Assembly (NCBI GenBank): GCA_002496955.1
Contig: DALZ01000057.1
Coordinates: forward strand, 1 to 16,051
Direction of reading: 5' to 3'
Source of the DNA: Euryarchaeota archaeon UBA128
GTDB lineage: Archaea; Thermoplasmatota; Poseidoniia; Poseidoniales; Poseidoniaceae
DNA length: 16,051 nucleotides
The translations under genes were made by a program, and so were the position numbers. The notes under the pieces were generated by a model that was not told where the DNA came from, made no database searches, and saw only the letters and a list, made by a program, of their open reading frames with translations. Positions 8,435-15,259 of the stretch are shown piece after piece (the first letter of the stretch is position 1; each line of letters begins with the position of its first letter).

Positions 8435-9484
8435 TTACTCTTCTTCGTATGGCTCGGCCAAATCTGATTCCCAAAACGGTGCCTCAGCATCATCGATTTG
8501 ACCTATTTCGTCTAGGTGCGACTCGAAATCTGGCAGTTCCAATTGCCAATTCTTAGGCAATTTGTTTTTTTCTTCGATAATCATCAACATACGCTCCTGC
8601 CACGCTACAGGCTTTCTCTGTAGGATATACATGTAGAGAACTGATGTGCGTATGTCTTCCGAGGTGACGCTATAACCAGTTGAAGACTCGAAATTCATTG
8701 CTCGTAGTAGATTGAAAGCGGGCTTATTTACCGTCCTAAACATATTTTTGGTAAATCGCATACCAGCGATTACGGCGATGAAAATTACCACGCTAGTCAG
8801 ACAAAATGCGACTAAACCTTCACCTGCGATAAAATTGGACAGGATAATTACGCCAAAGAGCACTGGCACGGTCACCAACATGAAAATAGTAGTTTCCGAA
8901 ACCGGCGCTTTGCGCATTTTTGCTTCAATTGCCAACCATCCAGGGTGGCGCTTTTCCCACGGCTTGAAATATTCACTATCATTCTGTTGAACTGCGTTGT
9001 TAAATAGTCCGAGCAGTTGATGCACACGTCCGTATTGACTGGTGGCAACATCCATGTTTTCGTTCAGTATAGTTTCAATGCGCTCTCGGCCTTCTTTGTA
9101 AAGTCCTAAATCAGCGAGAATTGTTGCCTGTTCTATCAGTGGCGTTACTTCATGAGGCGCGTGGTTTCTTACCTGCTGCCACCATTCTAGGGCATCAAAC
9201 ATCAAACCGAGTTCATCAGCTAGCAATCTACCTCCACGTACCCACATGTCGATTCTTGTAGGGTCAAGCTTGACTATTTGCTTCACTGCTGCCATGGATT
9301 TAGAGGCATCAATGAGATTAGCAGATTTACCATCAGCAGTCAAATGAGCGTCAGAGATAATCTGCCATGCATCAACATGTTCGGGGTCCAGTTTAACGGC
9401 TTTGTAAGCCTTTTCTAGTGCTTCTTCTCGATTGTCTGAATCAAGTGCTTCAATCGCATCGAGGTAGTGATTTTCGGCACTCAT
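8435..9484 (-). CDS. TPR-repeat membrane protein with two transmembrane helices
   Basis: The 349-residue product starts with TPR-like helical repeats: EEALEKAYKAVKLDP near 20-34, a matching VKLDP near 71-75, and further helix pairs at about 78-145. Two hydrophobic helices follow at about 197-219 and 222-244, then a hydrophilic C-terminal region of about 105 residues with a very acidic end. There is no signal peptide, so TPR and tail probably both lie in the cytoplasm with a hairpin in the membrane. TPRs scaffold protein complexes; the partner here is unknown. It is the last gene of the leftward cluster, 25 bases after the Gar1-like gene, with no clear ribosome site. Its stop touches that of the hydrolase gene. 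No enzymatic motif was recognised. Confidence 0.82.
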   Translation of the reverse strand: MSAENHYLDAIEALDSDNREEALEKAYKAVKLDPEHVDAWQIISDAHLTADGKSANLIDASKSMAAVKQIVKLDPTRIDMWVRGGRLLADELGLMFDALEWWQQVRNHAPHEVTPLIEQATILADLGLYKEGRERIETILNENMDVATSQYGRVHQLLGLFNNAVQQNDSEYFKPWEKRHPGWLAIEAKMRKAPVSETTIFMLVTVPVLFGVIILSNFIAGEGLVAFCLTSVVIFIAVIAGMRFTKNMFRTVNKPAFNLLRAMNFESSTGYSVTSEDIRTSVLYMYILQRKPVAWQERMLMIIEEKNKLPKNWQLELPDFESHLDEIGQIDDAEAPFWESDLAEPYEEE

Positions 9485-9509
9485 GTGAGTCTGCTCGTGA
9501 ATTAATTAC

Positions 9510-10292
9510 TTAATCATCGCGATTTCTTCTTCGAGAACGGGCATTGAGTGGTTTCGGCCCGCGATTATGAGCATGGTTGGCTGATTTGCCTCTTGCTTTT
9601 CTGAATTTGCGAACTGGTTGGTCGTGAGATCTATTGCGTTCCGCCCTAGGCTTTTCGATTCTGGTTTGCCTATCACGGCGATTTAACTGGTCGTTTTTGG
9701 GCTCGCCACAGCGGTTGCATTCTTTGCGAAATGAAAAGTTGACATTACTACATTTTTTGCATACCCAATCGTTATCAGCAAAGGTCTTTTTTTCCTTCCC
9801 TCGATGGCGCTCGCTTCGTCCATCTCGGCGAGTATTTTGCCTGTCTCTCGGACTACCTCTGCGTGCGTCGCGATAGTTGCCGCTTCTGTGGTCCGTGGTT
9901 CTTCTACGTGAATCTCTGCGTTCGAAGTTTTGTCGCGACGAGCGTCTGTCATCTCTAGATTTATCGTATCTAGGAGATTTATTTTTCTCATTGTTTCTAT
10001 TTCTTTCTCGGCCACCATATTCGCGAGTAGTTTTTCTATTGCTATCACGAGCCTGTGACTTAGCCCGGATTTGAGCCTCACATCCCAAAAATAGGTTGGC
10101 ATCCATCTTGCGGTCAAGGTGGGCTATGTGAGCAATTGGCTGGTCAGTATTGCCCAACACCGCATCTATTTTTCCAATGTAGGTTCCGTCATCTACTCTA
10201 ACAATAATTGAGCCAAGAGCCGGAGAAGACCCAGTGAATGAGGCTAGTAGGCCCCCTTCGTGACTCTTTGATTCAATGATAGCTTTGAACAT
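9510..10292 (-). CDS. Gar1-like RNA-binding protein with Arg-rich tail and RanBP2/FUS-type zinc finger
   Basis: Residues about 10-80 read like the small beta-barrel of Gar1, the H/ACA pseudouridylation RNP protein: PALGSIIVRVDD, then YIGKIDAVLGNTDQPIAHI, then LGCEAQIRAK, matching the Gar1 order of P-x-x-G-x-x-V, IGKI-x-x-V-x-G-x-x-x-x-P and VG-x-x-x-YV. Residues about 80-170 are a low-complexity region rich in Arg, Asp, Ser and Asn. A zinc finger follows: W176, C178, C181, N185, F188, R189, C192 and C195 fit W-x-C-x2-C-x3-N-x6-C-x2-C exactly, with NFSFRKECNRC closely resembling the human FUS/EWS/TAF15 finger as I recall it. An Arg/Lys-rich tail ends the 260-residue protein. Archaeal Gar1 is usually about 75-100 residues. 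RNA binding is very likely; membership of the H/ACA complex is inferred from the N-terminal pattern. It lies 18 bases after the 657-residue surface-protein gene, probably co-transcribed. Confidence 0.75.
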   Translation of the reverse strand: MFKAIIESKSHEGGLLASFTGSSPALGSIIVRVDDGTYIGKIDAVLGNTDQPIAHIAHLDRKMDANLFLGCEAQIRAKSQARDSNRKTTREYGGRERNRNNEKNKSPRYDKSRDDRRSSRQNFERRDSRRRTTDHRSGNYRDARRGSPRDRQNTRRDGRSERHRGKEKKTFADNDWVCKKCSNVNFSFRKECNRCGEPKNDQLNRRDRQTRIEKPRAERNRSHDQPVRKFRKARGKSANHAHNRGPKPLNARSRRRNRDD

Positions 10293-10310
10293 TTGATGAA
10301 CATCCGTGTG

Positions 10311-12284
10311 TTAGTCATCCTCTCTACGGATTAATGCAGCACTAAGTAGTGTTACAGTCAATGTAGCAAGTAGCGAAACACTCGGTAATGCGCTTGTATC
10401 GTCACTGGCACTGTCGTCATCGGAGTTTGAACCACTATTGGATGTGTCTTGAGCATCAGGGTCTGCGACATTAACTTCGAGAACGCTTTCAACTCCGGAT
10501 TCATCAGTGGCGGTGATAACCAGGTCATAAGTAGAAATTTCTTGGAGAACACAGGTTGCGATAGAGACATCAATTTCCCAATTAATTCCAACGGTGGTGA
10601 AGTCGGTAGCAGAAGAACCACACAGTTGTAATGCCAGGGAAACAGCCTCGCCATCCGGGTCAGAAACCGTTCCTTTGAGCGTGAATTGTAAACCCGTTGC
10701 ATCCCACGTTGCATTATTGCCATCGAAACTTACTTTTAGGGAAATAACCGGTGGCAAACTTTGTTTTTCTAGGCCGTAGTCAAGCATGTATGAGAAAGCC
10801 ATCATATTGTTAGCCGTTGCACTACCCATTATCATGACATCTCCGGGCTTAAGCCCGTCCATTGGCAGAGCAATAGTAATCGGTTGGTTACTCGCCATCG
10901 AGGATCTACTTGCACCCATTGAACCACTCTGGTGAGCGTGAGCGCTGACGGTCATTTCTGGGACTAAACCAGTGGGTGTGACGGTGAGGTCTATGTTTTC
11001 CCCGTCATTTATCGCCGCAGAGGCGGTGAATGGTTGGCCGAAGGTGAAATCTAATGTTTGCTCAGCCACTGCGCCAAATGGATCAATTACGCTACATGTG
11101 GCGGTTGAGGATGTAGCGCCGGAAGGTGAGGTCACAAACAAGTTACCCACCTCGTCTTGATTAGCGCTCCAGCCGCTGTTAGCAAATTCGCAGTTGAGAT
11201 TCCAGCCGTTTGAATCAGTTGCCCAGGCGCTCAACTCATCTCCCGGAACGGTAAGGTAATCTGTTCCAGTCATCAATGGGATAATTGAGTTATTATTCGG
11301 CTTTGAGTTAGTCCACTGCGGTATATCATTAGATTCTGGGACGGTGGTAGTGAAGTCAATGAATAGATTCCTGCCCACGGGCCAATTGGCTTTATCATAG
11401 TCAACGTGCTGATGTATGCGCAACTTCCCATCCGGTAAGAATTCCTCTTGGGGCGCAGTGTAATCCTGTCCGCTAACCAACGCCACGCCATCGTCTTCCA
11501 TGGCGTATCCGGCAATTCTCAAGCCTTGTAATGCTGGGAAAGTCATCACTAAATCGGCATTCGTCATGTTGGTGACATTCAGAGCAAGGGTAAAGTTGGA
11601 TACTCCTTGGTTTGGTAGTTGGTCAAATCTCATGTTGTGATTTTCGCCCGCTTTGACAAACAGGCTGATTTGTAGGTCGTCAGTTGCTGATACAGGGATT
11701 TCTTTGCAGTCAGCCGAGGCTCCGAAGTTGGTGCATGACCGTTCTTCGGGATGATTGGGTGCAACCAGATCAACTTCATCAAGGGCGATTCCTTCCTCGA
11801 CAAATTCTAGATCATTCCACGCTACACCACTATTAGTTCGATGCGGTACTCCTTCACGAATTCCGAGCCTAGTTTCCATATCTTCGATACACATCGGCCC
11901 AATTTCCCGCACCGCTTCGCGCTCATCTGTACTTATCCAATCGTTATCTCCACCTGGGGCCCCATCAAACAAACCGTCAAGATTTTCTCTGACAGTTGCC
12001 GAATTGCTGCCGTTGACATATGCTACAGCTCCCATTTCTGCAGTAGCCCAGTCTGCGCCGATATTAATGTTGAATAGGGCAAAGTTGTAGTCAAACAGGT
12101 CCTCGAAAGTGTAACCGGTGCAGTCTATATCGGATAGGCCACTACTTCCTTGTCTACCCTGTGCCTCCGTTGGTTCAGTGATGACTAATTCTTGTGTTGT
12201 CACACCAGAGCTAAAACTCATCAGAACCATCATCATAAGCATTGAAACTGCGGTGGCTGATGCATAGTATTGTCTTCCTGCCAT
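10311..12284 (-). CDS. Secreted surface protein with sorting-type C-terminal anchor
   Basis: The 657-residue product has a signal peptide (basic start, hydrophobic run near 10-28, cleavage likely just after). The mature part is rich in Ser, Thr, Asn and Asp, has paired Cys and several N-x-S/T sequons, and contains beta-rich Ig/cadherin-like modules. One reads GTVSDPDGEAVSL...ATDESGVES, the spacing of extracellular Ig-like repeats. The C-terminus is three-part: an Asp/Ser-rich linker (about 608-631), a hydrophobic stretch starting LPSVSLLATLTV at 633, and a terminal IRREDD. That layout resembles archaeal CTERM sorting signals processed by archaeosortases, but it is not one of the named signatures I recognise. 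No enzymatic domain was seen. It follows the ABC permease gene by 60 bases, a gap that may hold its own promoter. Confidence 0.87.
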   Translation of the reverse strand: MAGRQYYASATAVSMLMMMVLMSFSSGVTTQELVITEPTEAQGRQGSSGLSDIDCTGYTFEDLFDYNFALFNINIGADWATAEMGAVAYVNGSNSATVRENLDGLFDGAPGGDNDWISTDEREAVREIGPMCIEDMETRLGIREGVPHRTNSGVAWNDLEFVEEGIALDEVDLVAPNHPEERSCTNFGASADCKEIPVSATDDLQISLFVKAGENHNMRFDQLPNQGVSNFTLALNVTNMTNADLVMTFPALQGLRIAGYAMEDDGVALVSGQDYTAPQEEFLPDGKLRIHQHVDYDKANWPVGRNLFIDFTTTVPESNDIPQWTNSKPNNNSIIPLMTGTDYLTVPGDELSAWATDSNGWNLNCEFANSGWSANQDEVGNLFVTSPSGATSSTATCSVIDPFGAVAEQTLDFTFGQPFTASAAINDGENIDLTVTPTGLVPEMTVSAHAHQSGSMGASRSSMASNQPITIALPMDGLKPGDVMIMGSATANNMMAFSYMLDYGLEKQSLPPVISLKVSFDGNNATWDATGLQFTLKGTVSDPDGEAVSLALQLCGSSATDFTTVGINWEIDVSIATCVLQEISTYDLVITATDESGVESVLEVNVADPDAQDTSNSGSNSDDDSASDDTSALPSVSLLATLTVTLLSAALIRREDD

Positions 12285-12307
12285 AACTGTCGGTAGGCTC
12301 TGCTTGT

Positions 12308-12316
12308 CTAATACTC
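12308..12316 (-). promoter_or_regulatory. Possible TATA-like element for the 657-residue surface-protein gene
   Basis: On the minus strand the spacer between the permease and the surface-protein gene contains gtatta centred about 27 bases before the ATG at 12284. That is the distance expected for a leaderless or very short-leader archaeal transcript, and no Shine-Dalgarno sequence is visible before this ATG. It would let this gene and the two after it be expressed apart from the ABC transporter. Evidence is position and composition only. Confidence 0.3.
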
Positions 12317-12344
12317 TTTGGATATCAGCGCAGTTAGATTTGGT

Positions 12345-13172
12345 TTATGGTTGTATTTTCGTCATGCGGGAATTGAACCACAACCATGGTAAGACGCTCC
12401 AAACAGCAGCAGCAAGCCATGAGACTATGGGTGGCACGCCACGGTCGATAGCGGTCAGATTTGTTTCTAACAGGTGGTGAAATACTCCATTGGGTGACAA
12501 AAGATCGAGAAAGCCTTCAATTCGTATCATCTCAGGGTTGTTCAATTCACCGACATTTACCCCTGAAGCAAAGGCAACAATAGAGGTAACCAAAGCCCAC
12601 AAAAAGGTGAATAAAAACCACATCCCGACTCCAAAGGCGATTGATGTCCCCTGGTCTGTAGAGAATGTTGAGGCGATTAAACTGAAAATAACATACCAAA
12701 ATAGTATTAAAGCAACAGCGATAAATGAGCTAATAGTCTCAGTAATTATGATGGTTTCACCAAGTCTGTAACAAACTAACAAGGTGGCAATCAACCACAA
12801 TGACCATACCGGTATCAAAATGGCAAACCAATGACCAACTGCAATACCTATGGACTGATGTTTTCTCGGCATTGGTTGAGATAACTTAACTTCGAGTACA
12901 CCGCTAAATCGATCCTTGCTTATCCCATCGAAGGCAAGTAATACCCCACACATTGTTCCGGCAAAAACAACTCCTAGACTGGTGTAAAACATCACTTCCA
13001 TGACACTCTCCGGTTTTACCCCCCCTGGTAGCATGATATCTGGGTCAGCAAATCCCCATGCCATGCCGGGGATAAATAGAATCAGAATGGGCATCATGAT
13101 AAACATCCTAGTGGAGGTCAATTTTTGTCTGACAATTCGTTTGATTGTTGAAAATACTTGAGGATTAAACAT
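12345..13172 (-). CDS. ABC-2 type transporter permease
   Basis: This 275-residue integral membrane protein has about six hydrophobic helices (roughly 23-41, 60-82, 112-134, 148-170, 178-202 and 248-266). Between helices two and three it carries the ABC-2/NosY-like cytoplasmic motif DRFSGVLEVKLSQPMPRKHQSIG split as GVLEVKLSQP then MPR, the usual G-x-L-E-x-x-L-S-x-P-x-x-R pattern (about 91-103). It should pair with the ATPase encoded just upstream to form an exporter or membrane-remodelling transporter; the substrate is unknown. Reading could extend upstream to 13244, but that would overlap the ATPase gene by 71 bases and add a non-hydrophobic 24-residue leader. The ATG at 13172 lies one base after the ATPase stop, behind a strong ribosome site, and is clearly preferred. 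Confidence 0.88.
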   Translation of the reverse strand: MFNPQVFSTIKRIVRQKLTSTRMFIMMPILILFIPGMAWGFADPDIMLPGGVKPESVMEVMFYTSLGVVFAGTMCGVLLAFDGISKDRFSGVLEVKLSQPMPRKHQSIGIAVGHWFAILIPVWSLWLIATLLVCYRLGETIIITETISSFIAVALILFWYVIFSLIASTFSTDQGTSIAFGVGMWFLFTFLWALVTSIVAFASGVNVGELNNPEMIRIEGFLDLLSPNGVFHHLLETNLTAIDRGVPPIVSWLAAAVWSVLPWLWFNSRMTKIQP

Positions 13173-13173
13173 G

Positions 13174-14199
13174 TCACTCCTCCTCCCCAGTGTTCCTGAG
13201 CGGGACCATAGTAGTGGGTTGAATATCCATACCAATCTCCTCAATTTCTAATCCAGTAGCACAGCACAATAATTCGACAATGTCGGGGGATTTTCTCCGC
13301 CATTCGGTAATTTTATGACCTCTTGCGATTAAATTCTCGATTAGGTTAACATCTGGGTGTTGAATTACACAGCGCCAATCAGTTGCTTCGATAGTCTGCT
13401 CGATCACCACTCCATTCTCTAGTATTGTCTCAAAGGGAGGAATATCGCCAAGTCCGCTCAATTCAATTCGGTTATCCAATCCAAGGATGGTCTCGATTTG
13501 GTCGATTGAACCATCAGCAATGATTTGTCCACGGTGTATCAACAAAAGATTGTCTATCAAGTCGACAAGTCCGTCTACTTGATGTGATGAAATTATAATC
13601 GCAACACCTCGGCTAGCAAGCTGTTTAATCATTTTTTCAACAGATTTCGCAGCCACAGGATCCAAACCGTTGAATGGTTCGTCTAGGAGGAGGATTTTCG
13701 GGTTTCCCATTAATGCAATAGCAAGGCTCAACCTTTGGCGCATGCCCTGACTTAATTCATCCAGTGTCGAGTCTCTCTTTGATAACAAGCCAACTAATTT
13801 TAACAGCTTGTGTGTATCAATAGTTTTGCTTCGCATTTCTGCAAACTGCTCAATAGTTTGACGAACCGTTGCTCTGCCCGACCATCTCACTTGCTCAGGC
13901 ATGTGGCCCACATTTGATCGGAGCTCGTGCCCAAGGCTTTCACTCGACTCACTCAGATCTGTACCGTCGAGCAGAACGGTTCCTTGATCAATTTTGTTGA
14001 TGCCTGCTAGCACTCTAAGAAGGGTGGTTTTACCCGCTCCGTTAGGGCCAACTAAGCCTATTATGGCACCTTTCTCAAGGGCGAAGTTTAATCCAAAGAT
14101 ACCTGGCCCATTTACTGAATGCCACGGTTTTAGGAACCTCGGGCGAGGAATTTTATGACGAAAAGTGACATCGACTATCTCGATTGCTTTGTCTGCCAT
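13174..14199 (-). CDS. ABC transporter ATP-binding protein
   Basis: This 341-residue ATPase has every core ABC motif: Walker A GPNGAGKT (51-58), Q-loop Q103 in PEQ, signature LSQGM (149-153), Walker B ILLLDEP (169-175) with the catalytic Glu, D-loop GLD near 178-180 and H-loop H206. The nucleotide-binding domain covers about 5-235, and an additional C-terminal region of about 105 residues follows, as in many ABC-2 partner ATPases (NosF/DrrA-like). It works at the cytoplasmic face with the six-helix permease encoded one base downstream. The substrate cannot be read from sequence. The gene begins the leftward cluster and is divergent from the three-helix membrane-protein gene. The ATG at 14199 has no obvious Shine-Dalgarno sequence. 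Confidence 0.95.
   Translation of the reverse strand: MADKAIEIVDVTFRHKIPRPRFLKPWHSVNGPGIFGLNFALEKGAIIGLVGPNGAGKTTLLRVLAGINKIDQGTVLLDGTDLSESSESLGHELRSNVGHMPEQVRWSGRATVRQTIEQFAEMRSKTIDTHKLLKLVGLLSKRDSTLDELSQGMRQRLSLAIALMGNPKILLLDEPFNGLDPVAAKSVEKMIKQLASRGVAIIISSHQVDGLVDLIDNLLLIHRGQIIADGSIDQIETILGLDNRIELSGLGDIPPFETILENGVVIEQTIEATDWRCVIQHPDVNLIENLIARGHKITEWRRKSPDIVELLCCATGLEIEEIGMDIQPTTMVPLRNTGEEE
13179..13186 (-). promoter_or_regulatory. Strong Shine-Dalgarno sequence fixing the permease start
   Basis: On the minus strand GGAGGAGG precedes the ATG at 13172 by a six-base spacer. It lies inside the last codons of the ATPase gene, whose Glu-rich C-terminus (EEE) is partly spelled by this purine run. 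Most other starts in the window lack such a site, so the ATPase and permease appear translationally coupled. Confidence 0.8.
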
Positions 14200-14240
14200 G
14201 TTACGGCCTAATCGTTCAACTATGACAAATTAACTTGGAA

Positions 14241-14250
14241 GCATATATCC
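14241..14250. promoter_or_regulatory. TATA-like element in the divergent spacer, possibly bidirectional
   Basis: gcatatatcc reads ggatatatgc on the other strand, so the A/T core is nearly symmetric. Rightward it predicts transcription start near 14270, giving a leader of about 25 bases before the ATG at 14297. Leftward it predicts a start near 14220, about 20 bases before the ATPase ATG. A second A/T-rich element (minus strand gttaattt, near 14226-14234) could instead drive a leaderless ATPase transcript. No experiment supports either choice. Confidence 0.4.
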
Positions 14251-14296
14251 TTGCAAAACATTATTGCTAGGGGACCAAATCATTAACACGGTTAAG

Positions 14297-15178
14297 ATGA
14301 TTGCATCTGTGGTTGTATCACTACTGATGATTGCAGTTTTGTTCATCATACCGCGCATTTTCAATAGATTATTTGATGACGAAGAAATAAGTTACGCAGA
14401 GGCATTTGGTGAGAATGGTTTTCATGCGCTGCTTGCTGGTGTAATACTGCTCTGGTTCATTCCATTTGGCATATTGATAATTTTCCCGGTAGCAATTCTA
14501 CTGTCGATACTAAGCCCGGCCGGGCGTCAATCATGGCATCATTTCGGCAGAATTAGAATTTATGCCATCGCCTCGATGATGGTAATACTGATGCTGGGCG
14601 GTCTAGCGCCTACTGCTGACCCAAGAGCGCCTCAGTCTTGGGGCGAACCATTGTTCGATGAAAATCCCAAGGCACCTTTGTATCCGTCCGGTAAGCAATT
14701 TACTTGGCTAATGTTACCAAATGATGGCGGTCTAAATGTGGAGATAGTTCAGTCTTTATCTGTTAGAACACCGCATCAATTTACCAAGTTTTCAGCAGCC
14801 TCATCAACACTATTACTCGCCGATTTGCTAAACATGCAACAATCTAGATTGAATCAAGCCGTACAGTTACTTGATGATCAAATAGTCTTTGACCTAGATG
14901 AGGACGAAATGAAATTAGTCCCAATAAAAGACAAGAAAACGCATACCTATGATGTTAATTCAAACCAAGCAGAGGTTCAGATACGCTTGTTTGAATTGAG
15001 GAGTTTGACGCTTAGTTCTAATCCGGACGGAGTGAAAGTTGGCGAGGTCTTCTGTGCAGCAGAATCATCATGGCGAGGCGAGTTAGATGTTCTTGTCGTA
15101 GTTAGGCCAATAGGACATACTGGCCTGTCGAGTGACAGATATGCAGAACGGCTTACTGCGCAATGGATTGCCTCGTAA
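14297..15178 (+). CDS. Three-helix membrane protein with C-terminal soluble domain, unknown function
   Basis: I do not recognise this protein of 293 residues. It has three hydrophobic segments (about 3-20, 43-73 and 86-104; the second is long and may be a hairpin or one tilted helix with a turn). A Pro-rich stretch (near 104-132) then leads into a soluble alpha/beta domain of about 165 residues that contains two Leu-rich helices (SSTLLLADLL, SRLNQAVQLLDDQ) and a beta-rich end. No catalytic motif is visible. A TTG at 14264 would extend it by 11 residues, but the TATA-like element predicts transcription starting at about 14270, which favours the ATG at 14297. It is divergent from the ABC ATPase and lies 81 bases before the lipoprotein gene, with no evidence of a shared function. 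Confidence 0.78.
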   Translation: MIASVVVSLLMIAVLFIIPRIFNRLFDDEEISYAEAFGENGFHALLAGVILLWFIPFGILIIFPVAILLSILSPAGRQSWHHFGRIRIYAIASMMVILMLGGLAPTADPRAPQSWGEPLFDENPKAPLYPSGKQFTWLMLPNDGGLNVEIVQSLSVRTPHQFTKFSAASSTLLLADLLNMQQSRLNQAVQLLDDQIVFDLDEDEMKLVPIKDKKTHTYDVNSNQAEVQIRLFELRSLTLSSNPDGVKVGEVFCAAESSWRGELDVLVVVRPIGHTGLSSDRYAERLTAQWIAS

Positions 15179-15187
15179 AAATCGAGT

Positions 15188-15201
15188 AAATTGATATTTT
15201 A
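15188..15201 (+). promoter_or_regulatory. TATA-like element of the FEA1-like lipoprotein gene
   Basis: The A/T-rich run aaattgatatttta lies just after the stop of the upstream gene. A TATA box centred near 15196 predicts transcription start near 15221, giving a leader of about 38 bases to the ATG at 15260. The candidate iron-box palindrome overlaps its right end. Confidence 0.5.
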
Positions 15202-15212
15202 GGTAAACCTAA
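15199..15212. promoter_or_regulatory. DtxR/IdeR-like inverted repeat, candidate iron box
   Basis: TTAGGT-AA-ACCTAA is a perfect inverted repeat with 6-base arms and a 2-base centre. The arms equal the outer half-sites of the classical DtxR/IdeR operator (TTAGGT...ACCTAA), although that operator is 19 bases long with wider spacing. The site overlaps the edge of the TATA-like element, where bound repressor would block TBP/TFB. Because the gene it precedes resembles an iron-assimilation lipoprotein, Fe(II)-dependent repression is a specific and testable inference. Confidence 0.6.
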
Positions 15213-15247
15213 TCTTTTAGTAGGGCATTATGGTGGCCGCCTTGATA

Positions 15248-15253
15248 AGAGGT
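15248..15253 (+). promoter_or_regulatory. Ribosome-binding site deciding the lipoprotein start
   Basis: agaggt lies six bases before the ATG at 15260. An in-frame ATG also exists at 15230, ten codons upstream, but it would put a longer, less typical leader before the lipoprotein signal peptide. It also sits about where transcription should begin, so it could only serve a nearly leaderless mRNA. The Shine-Dalgarno-like site favours 15260. Confidence 0.6.
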
Positions 15254-15259
15254 ATATAT

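Noticed and set aside
9683..10117. A long frame (144 codons) overlapping the Gar1-like gene on the same strand
   Set aside because: It is a shifted reading of Arg/Asp-rich codons. The alternative frame has the intact zinc finger and Gar1-like barrel, while this one has no domain pattern.
13173..13244. N-terminal extension of the permease by 24 residues
   Set aside because: It would overlap the ATPase gene and ignore the strong Shine-Dalgarno sequence placed six bases before the ATG at 13172.
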